53,966 bases of DNA from Cerioporus squamosus (Eukaryota > Basidiomycota > Agaricomycetes > Polyporales > Polyporaceae), in the NCBI GenBank assembly GCA_022592435.1, contig JABYQS010000218.1, positions 1-53,966 of the forward strand. The letters run 5' to 3'. Position numbers and translations under genes: made by a program. The notes below the pieces were generated by a model. It did no database searches. It saw nothing but the letters and a program-made list of their open reading frames with translations, and was not told the origin of the DNA. Numbering within the stretch: the stretch's first letter is position 1; each line of letters starts with the position of its first letter. Below are positions 31,555 through 44,784 of the stretch, in pieces.

Positions 31555-34500
31555 GTGCGTCTCACATACATGCTGCTTACTGCAACCAACAGCGGTCCCG
31601 TAGGCATGACCGGTTGGTTTATGGGTCACAAAGGGTGCTAGGTCTATATGCTGCGTGTACTCGTCGAGTAGTGGGTGAGTTCCCATTTTTCAAACCAAAA
31701 CGATTGCTGCCTGAAAAGTGCTACCAGGGTTTTCAGTGGTTGTATGCAACACGACGCACGTACTCCCACAATGGGGTATCTTTGTGCAGATTGACCATAA
31801 TGATGTCACCACAGTCGCCCATGGCCGTCCGCTCAAGCATCGCACAAACCGTGATAGGTTGTCCTTGTCTAACGGGGCACATATGCGCGTCCTTCTCTCC
31901 CGACCTCTTCTCCAGAGATCGGCGGAGCTTCTTGACCCGCGTCATATGTGCTTCAGAAGCGTTCTCGCTGCTTAACCGAGCTCGTCAGATGTAGAGGCCA
32001 TGCAGCATGGCATTGCGTCGCAGTGTCCGTCTCTGAATCACATGCCTCGTGATGTCGTCCTCCTACATCGCTATTCTCAGCTGTTGCTACGGCATTTAGA
32101 GCCAGACATATCCGCCGAGGGATGACCTTATGCCCAAGGTATCCTGCTCGAGTCATCAATTCAGTGCGTTGAACCTTGGTCTACATCCTTCTCGGATACA
32201 AGGCCATTCAGCGCTCCTTTGTATACGCACGTTCGCGCTACCGTTCAACTTAGGCGAAGAATGGAGAGATGAAAGGCATGAGATCTTGTCTTCCTTATCT
32301 TTCGCAGTGCGTCGTCATGTTGCCGTTGTTGCGCTGACTGCTCGTAGAATCCACACTCAACCGCTGCGCCATACGGTCGCCGAGGATCCGACTGGCGTAA
32401 GTTTGAAACGGCCAACGCACTCCGAAATGAGCGCAAGCCTGTTGCTTTCATCTCGTCTTCCGTCTGGTTCAGGTTACTCCCGCACCACCCTCATTTCTCG
32501 CCAGCCACCGCCCGCCTTGTCTGACAAGGTTCAGAGTTCTGTGGCCTCAGCCTCGCAACCGCGCCCGCAGGTATGATGCTGGCTTCTCTTCTTTCCCGGA
32601 TCATGAGCTGTGCAGCTAAGCTTCGTTTTGCCCTGAAGCGCATCGCAAGATTCGCGCCCCAGATTGCTCTGCCAAACCCAGCGACACTGACAACTCCAGC
32701 CTAGTCGTGATGTGGTGCGCCACCACTACTGCTGGGCCCAGTGGGCCGGGATGTGACGGGTTGAGGACCTCGGGAGGGTGTCTGAACCTGAACGCAGACT
32801 CGGAGGATCGGTAGCGGTGCGCTCGTGTTTTGTTCTTCCGGCGTACGCGCGCTGAACACCTGGCAGTAGGGAACGCATGAGCATCTCGCCCGCCGATCTG
32901 GGGCTAACCACACGAGCCGCAAAAGGAGCCGCGCCAGACATTGTATTTCCATCTTCTCACGTTCATCTCCCAGCACCCTGCACGCTTCTAGCAGCCAGCC
33001 AGCGGGCGACGCGTTCGTGCGCATCCTCCGGTCCCCGGAGTGACGACGGGGCGTGCGCGACTGATGCGCACCGTGCGGACGTCAAGCACCCTCGCGCCAA
33101 CCTTGTGAGACTCGCCTGCGCCGTCCGGGCCCAGACCTCATGTCGGCACTTGGCGACCATCCGATACTTTTCGCGCCGGTGAGTGTTCACTGCCGCCACC
33201 GCCCTCGATTGCTATGTCTTGATTCGCGGCTCTGTCAATACTGTACCACCAACAGAGGCGTTCATTTCCGCGACGCCCCCAAAGGGCAGAGGCGTACTCC
33301 GTACCACCATGGCCTCCTACGCCACATGCAAATCAGAGTCGCGTCCTCGCCAAGTTAATACAACGACCCCTCCCGCATGACCGCAGCCCAGGCCCCGGAG
33401 GCTATGTCCTTTCCGCAAAGGCCATGGCGGCGGATGTATACGCCTCCCGGGCCGCCTCCAGCACCAGCAGGGAGAAGATCGGATGGGTAAACCGTTGAAT
33501 AATCGATTGGGGCTCTACGGCTGAGGCCTGAGGCTGGGCGAGGTAAGTCGCTTGGCCCCCGCTCGATTGTCTTATTTTGCGGTGCTTATCGGTCCAAAAA
33601 TCAATGTCGCGCTGCCTGCAGGCAAGCGTTTGCCAGGACGATACCCTGAGGCGGTGCGACTCGCGAGGCCTCCCGAGTCCCAGGTGAGGTGCCCCCGGCG
33701 TACGGTCATCAGCTCCGTACACGTGCAGAGGAGAGAGGCCACGTTGCACCGTGCACGGGGGCGAGTCCTGGCTGAGAAAGGCAATGGGGGCGACTCCGTC
33801 GTCGTCATCCCGCGCGTGCGCTGGGGCTCGTCATCGACCATGCAGAGAACATGGATGGCGCAAAGATACGTCGGCTAGGGCAGCTCAGCAGCTCGCCAGG
33901 ACGCGGAAGGCTGCGTTCCGGCAGTTATCGGGCCCCATCTCCGGGCCCGGTTGCGCACGCAGAAGGACCCGGGGAAGAACGCACGCACGTACGGGAGGGG
34001 AGGGAACGCGTGCTGGAATTGCTATCACGCGCATGCGGAGAAGAAGCAGCTGGCGTTGCTCCTGCCACTTATTGCGTCCGTGGCGATGGGAGGAAGTAGG
34101 CTGAAGGCATTGCACAGCTGACTTTCTGGGTTAGCCCTGGCGCGCGCAGCTTCGCAGCAAACAACGCTGCCTGCAATCGTCGTGCTCGTCCCCAGGCTAG
34201 GGCGCAACGCTAACGTTGCTAACGTCCCAGCGGCTCGAGAGGGAGAAGACTTATTCTGACTAGGGGAACTGGTTCCAGGAGCGTCAAGAGGCGACGATAC
34301 CGCGGAGGGGACTCCACGGCCGTTCGCATGGGCCCACGCAGATATTCCGTGGGCGATCACGGGCATCATGCGCGAAGGACACTTGCTCGCCGCCCTCATG
34401 TGCACAAACCCATGCAGGTCAGTGGGTGCCCCCATCTTCCCGGAATGGCCGCTACGACTCGGGTAGTGCTGGTCGTGATTTGTTATGCCGATTGCCTGGG

Positions 34501-36048
34501 AGCAAGAGGGCGTAATACTGCGTGATATGACGCGCCGTGTCCGGGCCTCCCGCCCTCGTGCGGCGAGGGAGAACACGTCTTACTCCTGCAGGCACGCACG
34601 AAGCAGCGCAGAGTAGCAACGGGATGTCCTTCCTCGGGGGAAAGGGAGACGGCGGGGGGCGCCGTGGTCTGCGACTCAGGGATTCGGATCTCTTCGAAGC
34701 AGCATGGGCGTCTGCTGGGACGAGTTCCCAGATTGGCGCGCCAGGTACCCCTGGCATGTCGTCCACTTGTCCGTTTGGGAATTGATTTACCTTGGATGAG
34801 TAAGTGGACGGCCGCGGCAAGCTCAGTGGCAGCGAAGACAGCTAGAAGCCGTGATGGCGGCGCCCACAGAGTCTGAGGTTTGTAGTGCTAGATGGGACGG
34901 AGGGCGCAGAACGGAGCAGAACGACCGATGTCGAATACGGTTGGGGGATTCTTGACATCATCAGAGCTCGAGCGAGGATTTCTGGGCGCGCTCTGTGATG
35001 TTTGATCTCCAAAAGCTTCCGCGATGAGGAGACGCTGGTGACGAGACGCAATGCCGTATGCTTGCGACAAATGCGAGCGCAGCCGCGGAGGGAAGTCGTT
35101 GTGTCGGTGCGCGTTCAGATAATACTGTATGCCTCCGGTCGGCGAGCGTAGGTGGTGGTAGGACGAGCCAGGGACTGAAGGATCGGGGCAAATCTTGTGA
35201 TGATTATTTGCTTCCGTCGGTGATCTCGCCAGGGATGGGCATCGCACCGACGGCAATCGATCCCAGATGTGGCGTTAGGCTGGCGAGACGGTATCAAAAA
35301 CATACGATCGACGACGCTCGGCGGTGCACGCTACACGCTCAACGCACAACTTACAAGGCAGCTTGCAAGGGCAGGAGAGGCCCTGATCACCATCGCTACG
35401 TGCAGAGGACACCTTGGGAGGCAGCGCTTGTCGACTGGGAAAAGAACGGAGCAGGAGCGCAGTACAACAGTTCCTCAATCGAGCATGGTGGGTTGCGCAA
35501 CATGGGCCCGGCCATCTCATCGTGCGCATCTCGATCGACCGACTCTCCCCACACGATATGCCTCCGCTCGCGCCGCAGGACGTGGACGTGCAGGCCTGGC
35601 GGAGGACGTCGGGGTGTTGAGCATCGCTGGCGGTGTGTCGGCCGCTCTCACGGCGCAGACATGGGCATGGGCGGAGACGTAAGAGGACGAGCAGAATCAG
35701 CGGGCGAGCGGCAGGCAGCAGGGACCGTGACCTGGACGGTGCGCTGTGTCCCTTGCGCTGGATCAGTGCTGCCTTTCGCGTCCCGGCTTATCGTGCCAGA
35801 AATGCCGCCAGGAATTGCGAGATTACTTCAGACCGCCGCTTCGGGTAAGTGTGTGCAGCGGGAAGGCCACGACTTCGGAGTTGGACGTCTTTCGCACCCC
35901 CGCCCGGACGGCCGCTATAAGATGTATGTAATCTCGCCCCGGTTCTCCATTTGCGACACCCCTCCTCCATCACGTCCCCGGCTCTCGAGTCACTCCCCTC
36001 TCCGTCCGCTGCTGCATCTTGGTTTCTTGCCACATTCGGTCTCCTGCC
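31555..36048. other. Long region without a supported gene
   Basis: About 4.5 kb in which I find no recognisable protein and no chain of exons. Medium open frames exist on both strands (for example 34025-34576 minus and 35058-36137 plus), but their translations are compositional and lack motifs. The last 150 bases are the CT-rich leader of the HMG-box gene. Non-coding RNA or very divergent small genes cannot be excluded. Confidence 0.45.
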
Positions 36049-37658
36049 ATGCCTCCCGAACGCGTCCGCCTCTCAAAGCGCACCGCGGCCCAAGGTACAT
36101 CCCATCGTCCACCATAGACAGGCGTGGGCGCGGCTGATACTCCCATCGCGCAGATGTCCAACTGGCTGCCACCACGCCAGTCGACATGTCCGCCGCGCAG
36201 AGCTTCGCGTTCGCCCCGATGGTCACCCCCGGCACGTTCACCGATCCTCCCAGCCCGCCCGCGGATCCCTCTGGAGAGGCGCTTCTCTTTCCCGCCAACG
36301 CCGACGCGACGACGCGCCGCGCCGCGCACGCGAAGAAGAAGCCCGAGAACCACATCCCCCGCCCGCCGAACGCCTTCATCCTCTTCCGCTCGTCCTTCAT
36401 CAAAAACCAGCACGTCTCCTCCGAGGTCGAGACCAACCACAGCACGCTGTCCAAGATCATCGGACTCACCTGGCAGAACCTCCCCAACGAGGAGCGGCAG
36501 GTCTGGCACGCCAAGGCCAAGGCCGCGCTCGAAGAGCACAAGCGCAAGTTCCCCCAGTACGCGTTCCGCCCCTTGCACACCAAGGGGAAGGGCCCGACCA
36601 CGGAGAAGCGCAAGGTGAGAGAGGTAGAACCGAAGGACCTGAAGCGCTGCGCCAAGATAGCGCAGCTGCTCATAGAGGGCAAGAAGGGCATGGAGCTCGA
36701 CGCCGCCATCCAGGAGTTCGACCGCCACCACGTCCCCGAGGTGGTCACCCGCTTCGAGGCCCCGATAACGGCGCGCCACTACCGACGCTCGTCGTCCGCG
36801 CCCGTGCCCGACACCGAGCAGTCGAATCCGCCGTTCCTCAGCCCCGAGCCCTCGACGCCTTCGAAGCGCAAGACCAAGCGCTCGTCGAGTTCGCAGCCCG
36901 AGGTCCCTCGCACGCCGGCGTACGAGTGTTCCACTCCCTCGCCCTCGCCACCTTCGGAAGCGGACACCGAGAGCGATTACTACAGCTCACCTTCGTCGCC
37001 ATACGTTCCCACCCCATCCTACTCGCTCGCTTCCACAAATCCTTCCTTTGTGAGTCTAGCGCCGTTCTTGTTCCGGCGCGCCCTTGTTGACGATCTTCTG
37101 CAGGATTTCAGCACATTCTCTTTCGACAACAGCGCGAACTCGGCGCTGGCTTACCAGGCTTGCGATCCCCTCGATCAGCAGGGCGTCTTCGACGCGTACT
37201 CACAGGATTCGCAGGATTCGTGCGTATCCGGGCCCGGCATGTTCAATCTCACAATCGACACGTCCTTCATGGACAACTGCAACTGGACCGCGTCCTCCTC
37301 GCCGCTCTCGAGCATGCCCGGCACCCCGCAGACGTACTCTGCGGTCCACACGCCCTGCGATCCGAGCTCGATCCTGGACAACTATCTCAGCACCGACGGC
37401 CACGGGTACGATCCGTCCACGGAATACTTACCTCAGCACCAGCACCACCAGCAGCATGGGACGCAACTCTATCCGTCTGGCGTCCCTGCCTTCTGCGCAC
37501 CCACGGACATTGACATGGCGTACGGAACCCAGGACTTCGGAGGCGTCCCGCCAAAGGGCGACTTCGCGAGCTTCTACGGGCGGCCGGCGCTGGATCCCGT
37601 GGACGCCGCCGCATTTGCCCCGACCTACCTGGCGTCCGCGCCCGCGTTCGCGATTTAG
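36049..37658 (+). CDS. HMG-box transcription factor (MATA_HMG-like)
   Basis: Exons 36049..36094, 36154..37049 and 37104..37658 (498 residues). The short first exon, MPPERVRLSKRTAAQ, splices in phase 1 into the frame that also holds an internal ATG at 36186; I prefer the upstream start because the join is clean. The HMG box is at about residues 83-153: IPRPPNAFILFRSSFIKNQ, the helix STLSKIIGLTWQNLPNEERQ, then HKRKFPQYAFRPL, the style of fungal mating-type and pheromone-response HMG proteins. RRSSSAPVP follows, then a Ser/Pro-rich and Gln/His-rich C-terminus, probably for activation. Related basidiomycete proteins regulate sexual development, but the specific role here is inference. The last intron (37050..37103, GTGAGT...CTGCAG) is 54 bases and stop-free, so its retention would add 18 residues without changing frame. 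Confidence 0.88.
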
Positions 37659-40600
37659 AACGCTCTTCCTCTTCCTCTTCTTCTCCCCTTCTCCCCCTCG
37701 CTCTCTCACTTACCACTCGTTATTTTCTTTATTCCTATCTCATCCCGCCACCGCCGCATCCGCTCCGCTCTCCGCTCGCAGATAATCTTCTCCGCCTTGC
37801 CCTCCCAGGTGAGGTCTTCTCTCTCCGTTATCTTGGTTTATCGCCTTGACCTCCGTCTCTCGTCTCTGTACCACTGTATCACTACCCGGCGACGCGTCGC
37901 ACTGTATCGATTATTTGCGGGCGCCCCTGGCGGCGCCCGCCGGCTCTGGGAGGAGGGAGGATAAGTATCACAGTAGTAGTCTCCCAACGTTTCGCAGCAC
38001 CCACCAGTTCTGGAGGACCATTGGCCGTATACACCCCCCCACTTGCTCCCGTCTCCCATATTCCACTAGGTTATTTTCCGCGTCCCCGGATATCTTCTGT
38101 TTCACTCCTGTAAATGCTTTCCCAGTTCCCGCGCATTACCTACCTACTTACCTATCCTTTCCGCTCGGCCTGCATACGCCCCATACGGATTACGGCCCAC
38201 GGGCGTATCTCGCAATCGAAATATAGACACATACGTACGTTCCCGGGTTCGCGGTCTCGTGAGCGCGCCTTCGCTCGCCAACGGAAGTTGCGTTTGCACC
38301 CCGTTTCTGGCGCGGACCATGCGCTCGGGAAGCCCGCGGCGACGTAACCCAGAGCGCATTTGGTGCGCCTGGTTCCTGGGGCGAAGCCGAGGCCCGAGAA
38401 GTCAACGGGGGGCTGCGGAGGCTTGATTGAGGGACCACGGGACAAGAGTGCGCCGATGATTCAGAGTGCGCGGGTGGTGCACACTGCACACAGTGCATCA
38501 AGTCCGGAATCCGGACGCCTCCACACCCGCGCATCCGTACGCGGGCGCACTGATTTCCATTTCCATAAGCTGGATTTAGGTTGGGATTTATGTCAGCACG
38601 GCGGGCGCACAGGACTGGACTGAGAACATATCTTTTCCATCAGCATTCAGCCGTCAGCCGACGTGCGGAATACAAGGCCGTGGGTGGGGCTCGCGCACAA
38701 GTGCACAAGGGCCTCCACGGACCACGCAACGGTTAGCTGGACTCTTTGGAGGGCGCTCGGCCCCGTCGTCAGGATATGTTTCGCGGAGTGTGCGGGGACG
38801 AGAATGAGGGTGCGTAGAGCGTAGCTCGCGCCTCGCGCCTGGGACTTCGACATCGATGGGAGCGTGCCCTGCTCCCTTGTTCTGTGCACGGGTGGACGCC
38901 TGCGGGAATAGAGAGATGCGGGAAAATAGAGGAGCCTCGTGGACGTCCTGAGGTCCCATGGCCCAGGAGCCAGGAGCGTTCAGGCCCATATCCCGAGGTT
39001 CCCTGCATTGAGAGACGGATGAGAAGGTACGAACGCCATATCGCAGCTGCACATCCCGCGCACGCGCACAGGGGGGGCATCGTAGGGCATCGTCGAGAAC
39101 GCAAATAGGTTACGGTGGTAAGTCGACACAGAGGGGTGCAGGTCTCATTACGACATAACGCGCCTGCACGATGACGGTCAGCTATCATGCCGCAGGCGGT
39201 CAAGACGTCAAGAGACACACCTTCGTGGCGTTCGTTGTGTTCGGGATGCCTGCCCAACAAGCGTATGATATGTACGCTTGTCCCACAGCCTTCAACACGT
39301 GTTCTACGACGGCCGGTAGCCCGCCTACGGAAATAGGGAAGTGTGGGGAAGCGGCGGAGGCGAGGCAGGATTCGACAGAGGCCATGTTGTCAGCGGGCGT
39401 GGGATGACGTACGATACTCACCTGCAGGCCATGGTCCATCTCGCCCCGCTTCGTCCGCTTCGTCTTGGGCAAAAGTCGGAAGTCCTGGTTTGCGTACAAC
39501 GAGAACACGATAACGGATGCACTGCGAAATGAATGCGGGAAGAAGATGGCCGAACGAGGCACATTGTCGGGTGGAGGGACCGCTTCGCGAAGGCAGCGCT
39601 CGGAGGTAGTAGAGTGAGAACATCATTGACTGTAGCGGGCGAGACGCGATGTTTGACAGCTCCGGAGAGACGACCGCAAGGCCTCCGAGCTCCAGTCCAC
39701 AGCGCGCCAGAAGGGTCCCAAAGCCGGTGGAATAGAGAGCGTAGTGGTAGCAAGTGGTCGGAGCAGGGTTCAGCAAGAGACGGCGAAGGGGGTGGGAGCC
39801 AGTCGTTATATGGTTCGCGCGCAGAGAATAACGAAACCCTGTTTGTGAGAGGGGAGATCAGGTATCACTTTGAGCGCGGGCCTAAGGCAGCAACGAGGAA
39901 GCGTCGAGGACGGAAACGAGGCGCACTGTGGGCGCACTGTCCCATGCACGAGGCTCGGAGGCGCACAAGCGCCCTGATTGTCGACGACGAACGTTGTGCA
40001 CGGAGTCCGCGACATATGAGCACCTTGGTGCGCTACGAATGCAACATGGTAAAAGCTATGGCCCACAGAGCCTCGTAAATGAAGAAGGGGGTACAGAGCA
40101 GTCTAACGGGCATAAACTGTCCAAATGCATTGCGCTCACCTGTTTGACTGCGCATAGCATAGTGAACGTACTATGCAAAGGTTGAACATCACTCCGTCGG
40201 AGGCGGGAGAAGCACAAGGTACACCAAACCGGGCTAGTCCGCGGTCGCGAGAGCTGCTTGGCCAGGCGGGAGCGGTGGACCCACATCGGCAAATACGTCC
40301 TTGTCTCTTGTTGGTTTGAGCGTCCAGGTCCGAGGGGGAGACTGCACGAGTAGCGTCGTCGAGCCAGGGTACGAGAACAGAGAGATAGCGGGGGTCTGAA
40401 TGTTGGGAAGGTCGTACAGACGTTTCAGCAGGGTCACATATAAGAGACAGCGTCAAGATAGAGCGCTGCGGTACAGGCCTGCCACAACGAGGCTCTGGAT
40501 GTCGGGTTGTGGCCAGCAGGGTCGAACATGAGGCCAGCCGTGAAGAGTTGTGAAGCCGTGGGCGCGACTGAAATAGGTCGTAGCTTCTCAGTCCTAGGCT

Positions 40601-41950
40601 CAGCCTTCCCTATACGGTGTCGGTGGCGCAGAACGAGCGCGGCGGTAAAGGGGTGGGAGCCGAGTTACTTGGACGGTGTTGCTAGGTGCCACTGGTTGAT
40701 CTTCGCTGAGCTGACTTTGTCAGAGCTGAGTGTTCGAATGTCAGCCTGAGACAGCTTCTACGGTCTTGTGAAAGGCTGAGATGGACATACGTTTGCGTTG
40801 ATGCGTTTCAACGTTCACTGCCGCCTTCCGGGACGCTGAGATTAGCAAACCACAACCGCCGGGTGGCACCAGGATGTGGGAGCAGGATCATCGGCGTCCT
40901 GTTGCGACCGCACACTTCACAATGTACTTATATAGCTGCAAGGCGGCAGACAGGGGCCTACCTCATCGCGTTTCAAGTCCAAGTCTTTGGGAATGAACAG
41001 GACCGCCTCGCTGTCAGAAGGTCAGAAAAGGAAGGTTAGACATGGAGACACACGCCGATTGCGGTTGCGTTACGCACGGTAGAATAGAGAGCCACACGCG
41101 ACTCTGATAGTGACAAGTTGCAGGTCCGTTGCCAGAAAGATGGAAACACAGAATCTGACATGACTCCTGAAGATGAGCATCGGCTATGTAACGAGAGCCT
41201 CTGGTGTCATGAGCGAGTGTGAGGCGGGTAACTATACTGTGATACCATATCTGTGAGGACACAAGAATCAAAGTCGCACCGTGCAAACTGGACGCGTCAC
41301 TGGACATCTTTTCAGTCCTTAACTCGGACTGCTTGTTAACTAGCACGACGACGAGACATTGCAGCTCTAGACACTTGACGTCGCCTTCCGATACACCACG
41401 AGGAGAAACCCGCTCATTCTCTCGCTCTCCATCCCCAATGTGTCGCTTTCGCTGTTAGATACGAGATATATAGGCGCACCTTTCTCTGGACGACCACTGC
41501 TGCGTCTCTCCCGCTCCAGCCTCATCTCGGTCCCCAGCGCGACGCAAGCACTCCTAGCGTGAACGTAAAGCATATTGCAGGTCCTATTACAGCGAGGGGG
41601 ACATGTCGTACGTGCATTTGCTCGAGTTAGCGGTGGTAGTGGCGGAAAGAGAAGGATTCGGAACGGTGGACGCGCCGTCCTGGCGGAGATATGAACGGTA
41701 ATAATTCCCGACGTCGGGCGAGAACACGCGGATATTGCACAGCCACAAAGCCGGCCTCCTTGACTGCGAACTTTGACGAAGTGAAAGAGCCACATATAAG
41801 CGTTCATGATGAGCCCTTCGTCTGCTGTCGTTAGTAGGCGAATGACACTTGCTCACTGCAGTTCGGGAGTAGTAAGTAGTGGTACTTACTCGCGGCCGGT
41901 TTCACGGCACCCAGATCAATGAGATAAGATTAGATCCTAGGTATGCTGGA
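37659..41950. other. Long region without a supported gene
   Basis: The left part is the pyrimidine-rich 3' flank of the HMG-box gene. On the minus strand at about 39385-39220 a small frame starts MASVESCLASAASPHFPIS and reads through SYACWAGIPNTTNATK to a possible donor. It might be a small hypothetical gene, but no consistent second exon is convincing. Nothing else recognisable. Confidence 0.4.
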
Positions 41951-42197
41951 CACTACGGGAAGTAAACCCATTATAAATCAGTGTTATTCACTTTGAACCC
42001 CCGCAAACAATGTATAGAACATTGGGCACCGCCACAGTTAAAATCAATGTACATGACTTATACGCGTTTGTAACATTGATCAGGATTTTGTATACAGATC
42101 AATGTCTAAAGCATTTCTTACCACACTGATAATAGCTGCTGCGCCCGCTCATATATCAGCGCGCAGAGCGTTGTCTTACAATTGTTGGCACATTGAT
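41951..42197. repeat. CACTA-like terminus with ATCAATGT subterminal repeats
   Basis: CACTACGGG at 41951-41959, then four exact copies of an octamer: ATCAATGT at 42043-42050 and 42098-42105, and its complement ACATTGAT at 42073-42080 and 42190-42197. Degenerate copies lie near 42005 and 42018. The segment is AT-rich against a GC-rich background. Confidence 0.5.
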
Positions 42198-44784
42198 TAT
42201 CGGCGTTTCGAACGCTGTACAGTCGCGGCTTCCCGCCCTCTCGTCCATCCCTCTACACCTGGCTTGACCCGCCTCCAGGATCGACCTGTTTCGCCGTGCA
42301 CAACGCGTGGCTGCTTAGCTTCAACCGCTTCCTGGCTTCCTTCGACCTGCACGTCGCAGGGGTCCGCGCCATCCTCGCCCTTGCCCTGTTCTCTCCCTTC
42401 TCGCAACCCCTGCACGTTGCCTTTACCTGCTCAATTGGGGCTGTTGCGCGTTGGGTCTTCGATCGCCCTGTGCCCGAGGCATTTCTCAACTCTGCCTGGG
42501 TTCGCCATCCCGCAAGGCTACTCGTACTCGAAGTACAGTGTCTTGGAGCAGATCCTGCAGACCGCGGTTGCGCAGACCCACCCTGTGCGCCCCTCTTGTG
42601 GCCACACAAGCTCTTTGGCAACAACAGTTGCAGCAGGTTCGCGATGGAAAGATGGAGAACAAGGGAGCAATCACAGGTGCGTCCTCGCTTCCTCCACTCC
42701 CCAGTGCGCATACCGTACCCGAGAACATACCACCCTGGTCTCTCACACTCACGCCGTCTCGTCGACACCGGTTCTCTACACCCCGTTCTTTGAGCCAAGT
42801 CACTCCAAATAGTGGGCGTTCCATTGTACACAAAGTCATGCCAGAGGTGCGTACTTATCTAGTCTACGAGAACACTCGTCTGTGTTCATCCGTCCCACCG
42901 TCCGGGTTCCCGAGCTAGTCCTTCCACCACCATTCTGTGCTTCCCAGACCGCGCATGCGCGGGCACGAGAATATGTCGTACGACCTCGAGATGCGTCCCC
43001 ACCTGGTCTCCGCGACTCCGCCAGCGTGTCCACCTCATCTCAGCAACCAAGCTACGAACCGCCTGAGAACGACACCATTCTCGCTCAAGCAGACAGCCCG
43101 GATCCGCACCTCCATTGCCGCATCTCGCCGCCCAGTCACTTTCTTACGCTCGCGCCTGCCTGCCTGCCTGTCCGCACCACCTATAACCCTGAACACGGCC
43201 TTCCGCCGACTGGGACGCCTCATGCAGAGAGATACATGGCTGGGGAATAGGGCTGTGACAACATACCGCATAGTATAGGACATGTGCGTGCTACTTACCT
43301 CATGTCTATTATCTAGCTACGTCTATCTGCAATATATACTTCGTTCTTTGCAGCGTTGGCGCAGACACGAAGAGCGAGACGACATACCCATGCCGGTGCA
43401 GGCTGGGAGACTCCTTCGAGTGATGGTGAGTTCACGCATTGAGGCCGCCGGTGAGAACCTGATATGGACTCACCGTGGGGCAGGAGCATGATGCGTTAGT
43501 GCCTTGCATCATGGCCGCTTGACGCAGGAGCCATAACCTGGGAGGAGAACGGTACAGTAGACGGTCAGCAAGAAACACGCCAGAGCCAACACGGACAGCC
43601 GGGAAAACAACGCACTGTGCGCTCAACCGACGAGCATGGACATCCGCACGGTAGACAGGCAATTCCGAGGACTGTCCCGATCAGCTCGAGGCGGCGGCCG
43701 CTGATAGGCAGCGCATGCCGTTGCGCGTGTACCACTGTCTCTGCCACCTCGTCCTGCCGCCATATTGCACATCAACGTCCTCTCTGTACCTGCGCACCGA
43801 CCACGAAGCCCAACGCACGCGTCGACACTCGGAACTCACTCGGAGTCGAACAAACTCGCCGCCCTCGCGCTGACACGAGCAGCTGCGTCCTCAATGTCAG
43901 CAAAGCTCGTGCACGACAACCTCAACGCATCCGCTGGCCCGACGATGACCGACTCGCTCACCGTGTCGCAATCCAAACGCGTTCCCGATCAGCTCGAGAC
44001 GGGCGCGCGCTGTCTCATCCCGCGTCCGAGACGACTGCCTCCCTCTCCCTTCCCGTCCTTCCAGCCACTCAAGAACTATTTTCGCACCTCCGCTTCACCC
44101 TCAAGACCACTACAATACACGCCTTATAGCTACTACATAAGTTATAGTTCTTACACAATTCGCTTCGTCCACCATTCCTCTCCTACGCGCCCCCGTGATC
44201 GCGTGTCGCGTACATTAAGCCGTTGGCGCTCTTCTCGTACTAAGCTCTTCCCGAGTTCCAGTACTTTCCTCCCATCCTCATCCCCCTCACGACCACTCAT
44301 ACATGTAGCTATGTCACTCACTACGGTACGCATGTATATAGAGACTGTGTACACCATAAGTTTCAGCTCCCCCCTTCGACCGCACGACTCCGTCTGCGGC
44401 TTCGACTTGAACCTCGACCTCTGATGCTCAATCCTCGTGCTTATGCCCTCATTTCAACCTCTAGCTCATCTCTCCCTTCGCACACTCGTTCTACGAGTAG
44501 CCCTCACGCCACTCCCGGACGCGGAGTCGATACGCGTTTGATTCGACGACATATACTCGACGCACAAGCTCGCTACTACCTAACACAACTCCCTCGCTCT
44601 CTCCTTCTCCGTCAACTCTCTCTCTCCCTCCCCTCCTCACGACTCCCCTTGTGTACGCCCAACCGCGGCGGACCCCTCACAACCTTCACACTACCCTCGG
44701 AGTGAGTGTTAGTCTATAAGCACATACTGCATCATCCTGAGCTTGAGTCGGCACCGCTGCTTCTCCCATCCATTTGCTTCTACA
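42198..44784. other. Region inside the putative element without a supported gene
   Basis: A coding-like plus-strand patch occurs at about 42470-42680. One frame reads GYSYSKYSVLEQILQTAVAQ; another reads WQQQLQQVRDGKMENKGAIT, followed by a GTGCGT donor. No start, end or continuation could be assembled, so it may be a decayed gene. From 43600 to 44700 the sequence is pyrimidine-rich with Ser/Thr/Pro-rich open frames of no recognisable identity. Confidence 0.35.

Noticed and set aside
34025..34576. 183-residue minus-strand frame
   Set aside because: Low-complexity Ser/Ala/Arg composition without motif, introns or context.
35058..36137. 359-residue plus-strand open fr​ame
   Set aside because: No recognisable domain, composition unlike its neighbours, and it runs across the leader of the HMG-box gene.
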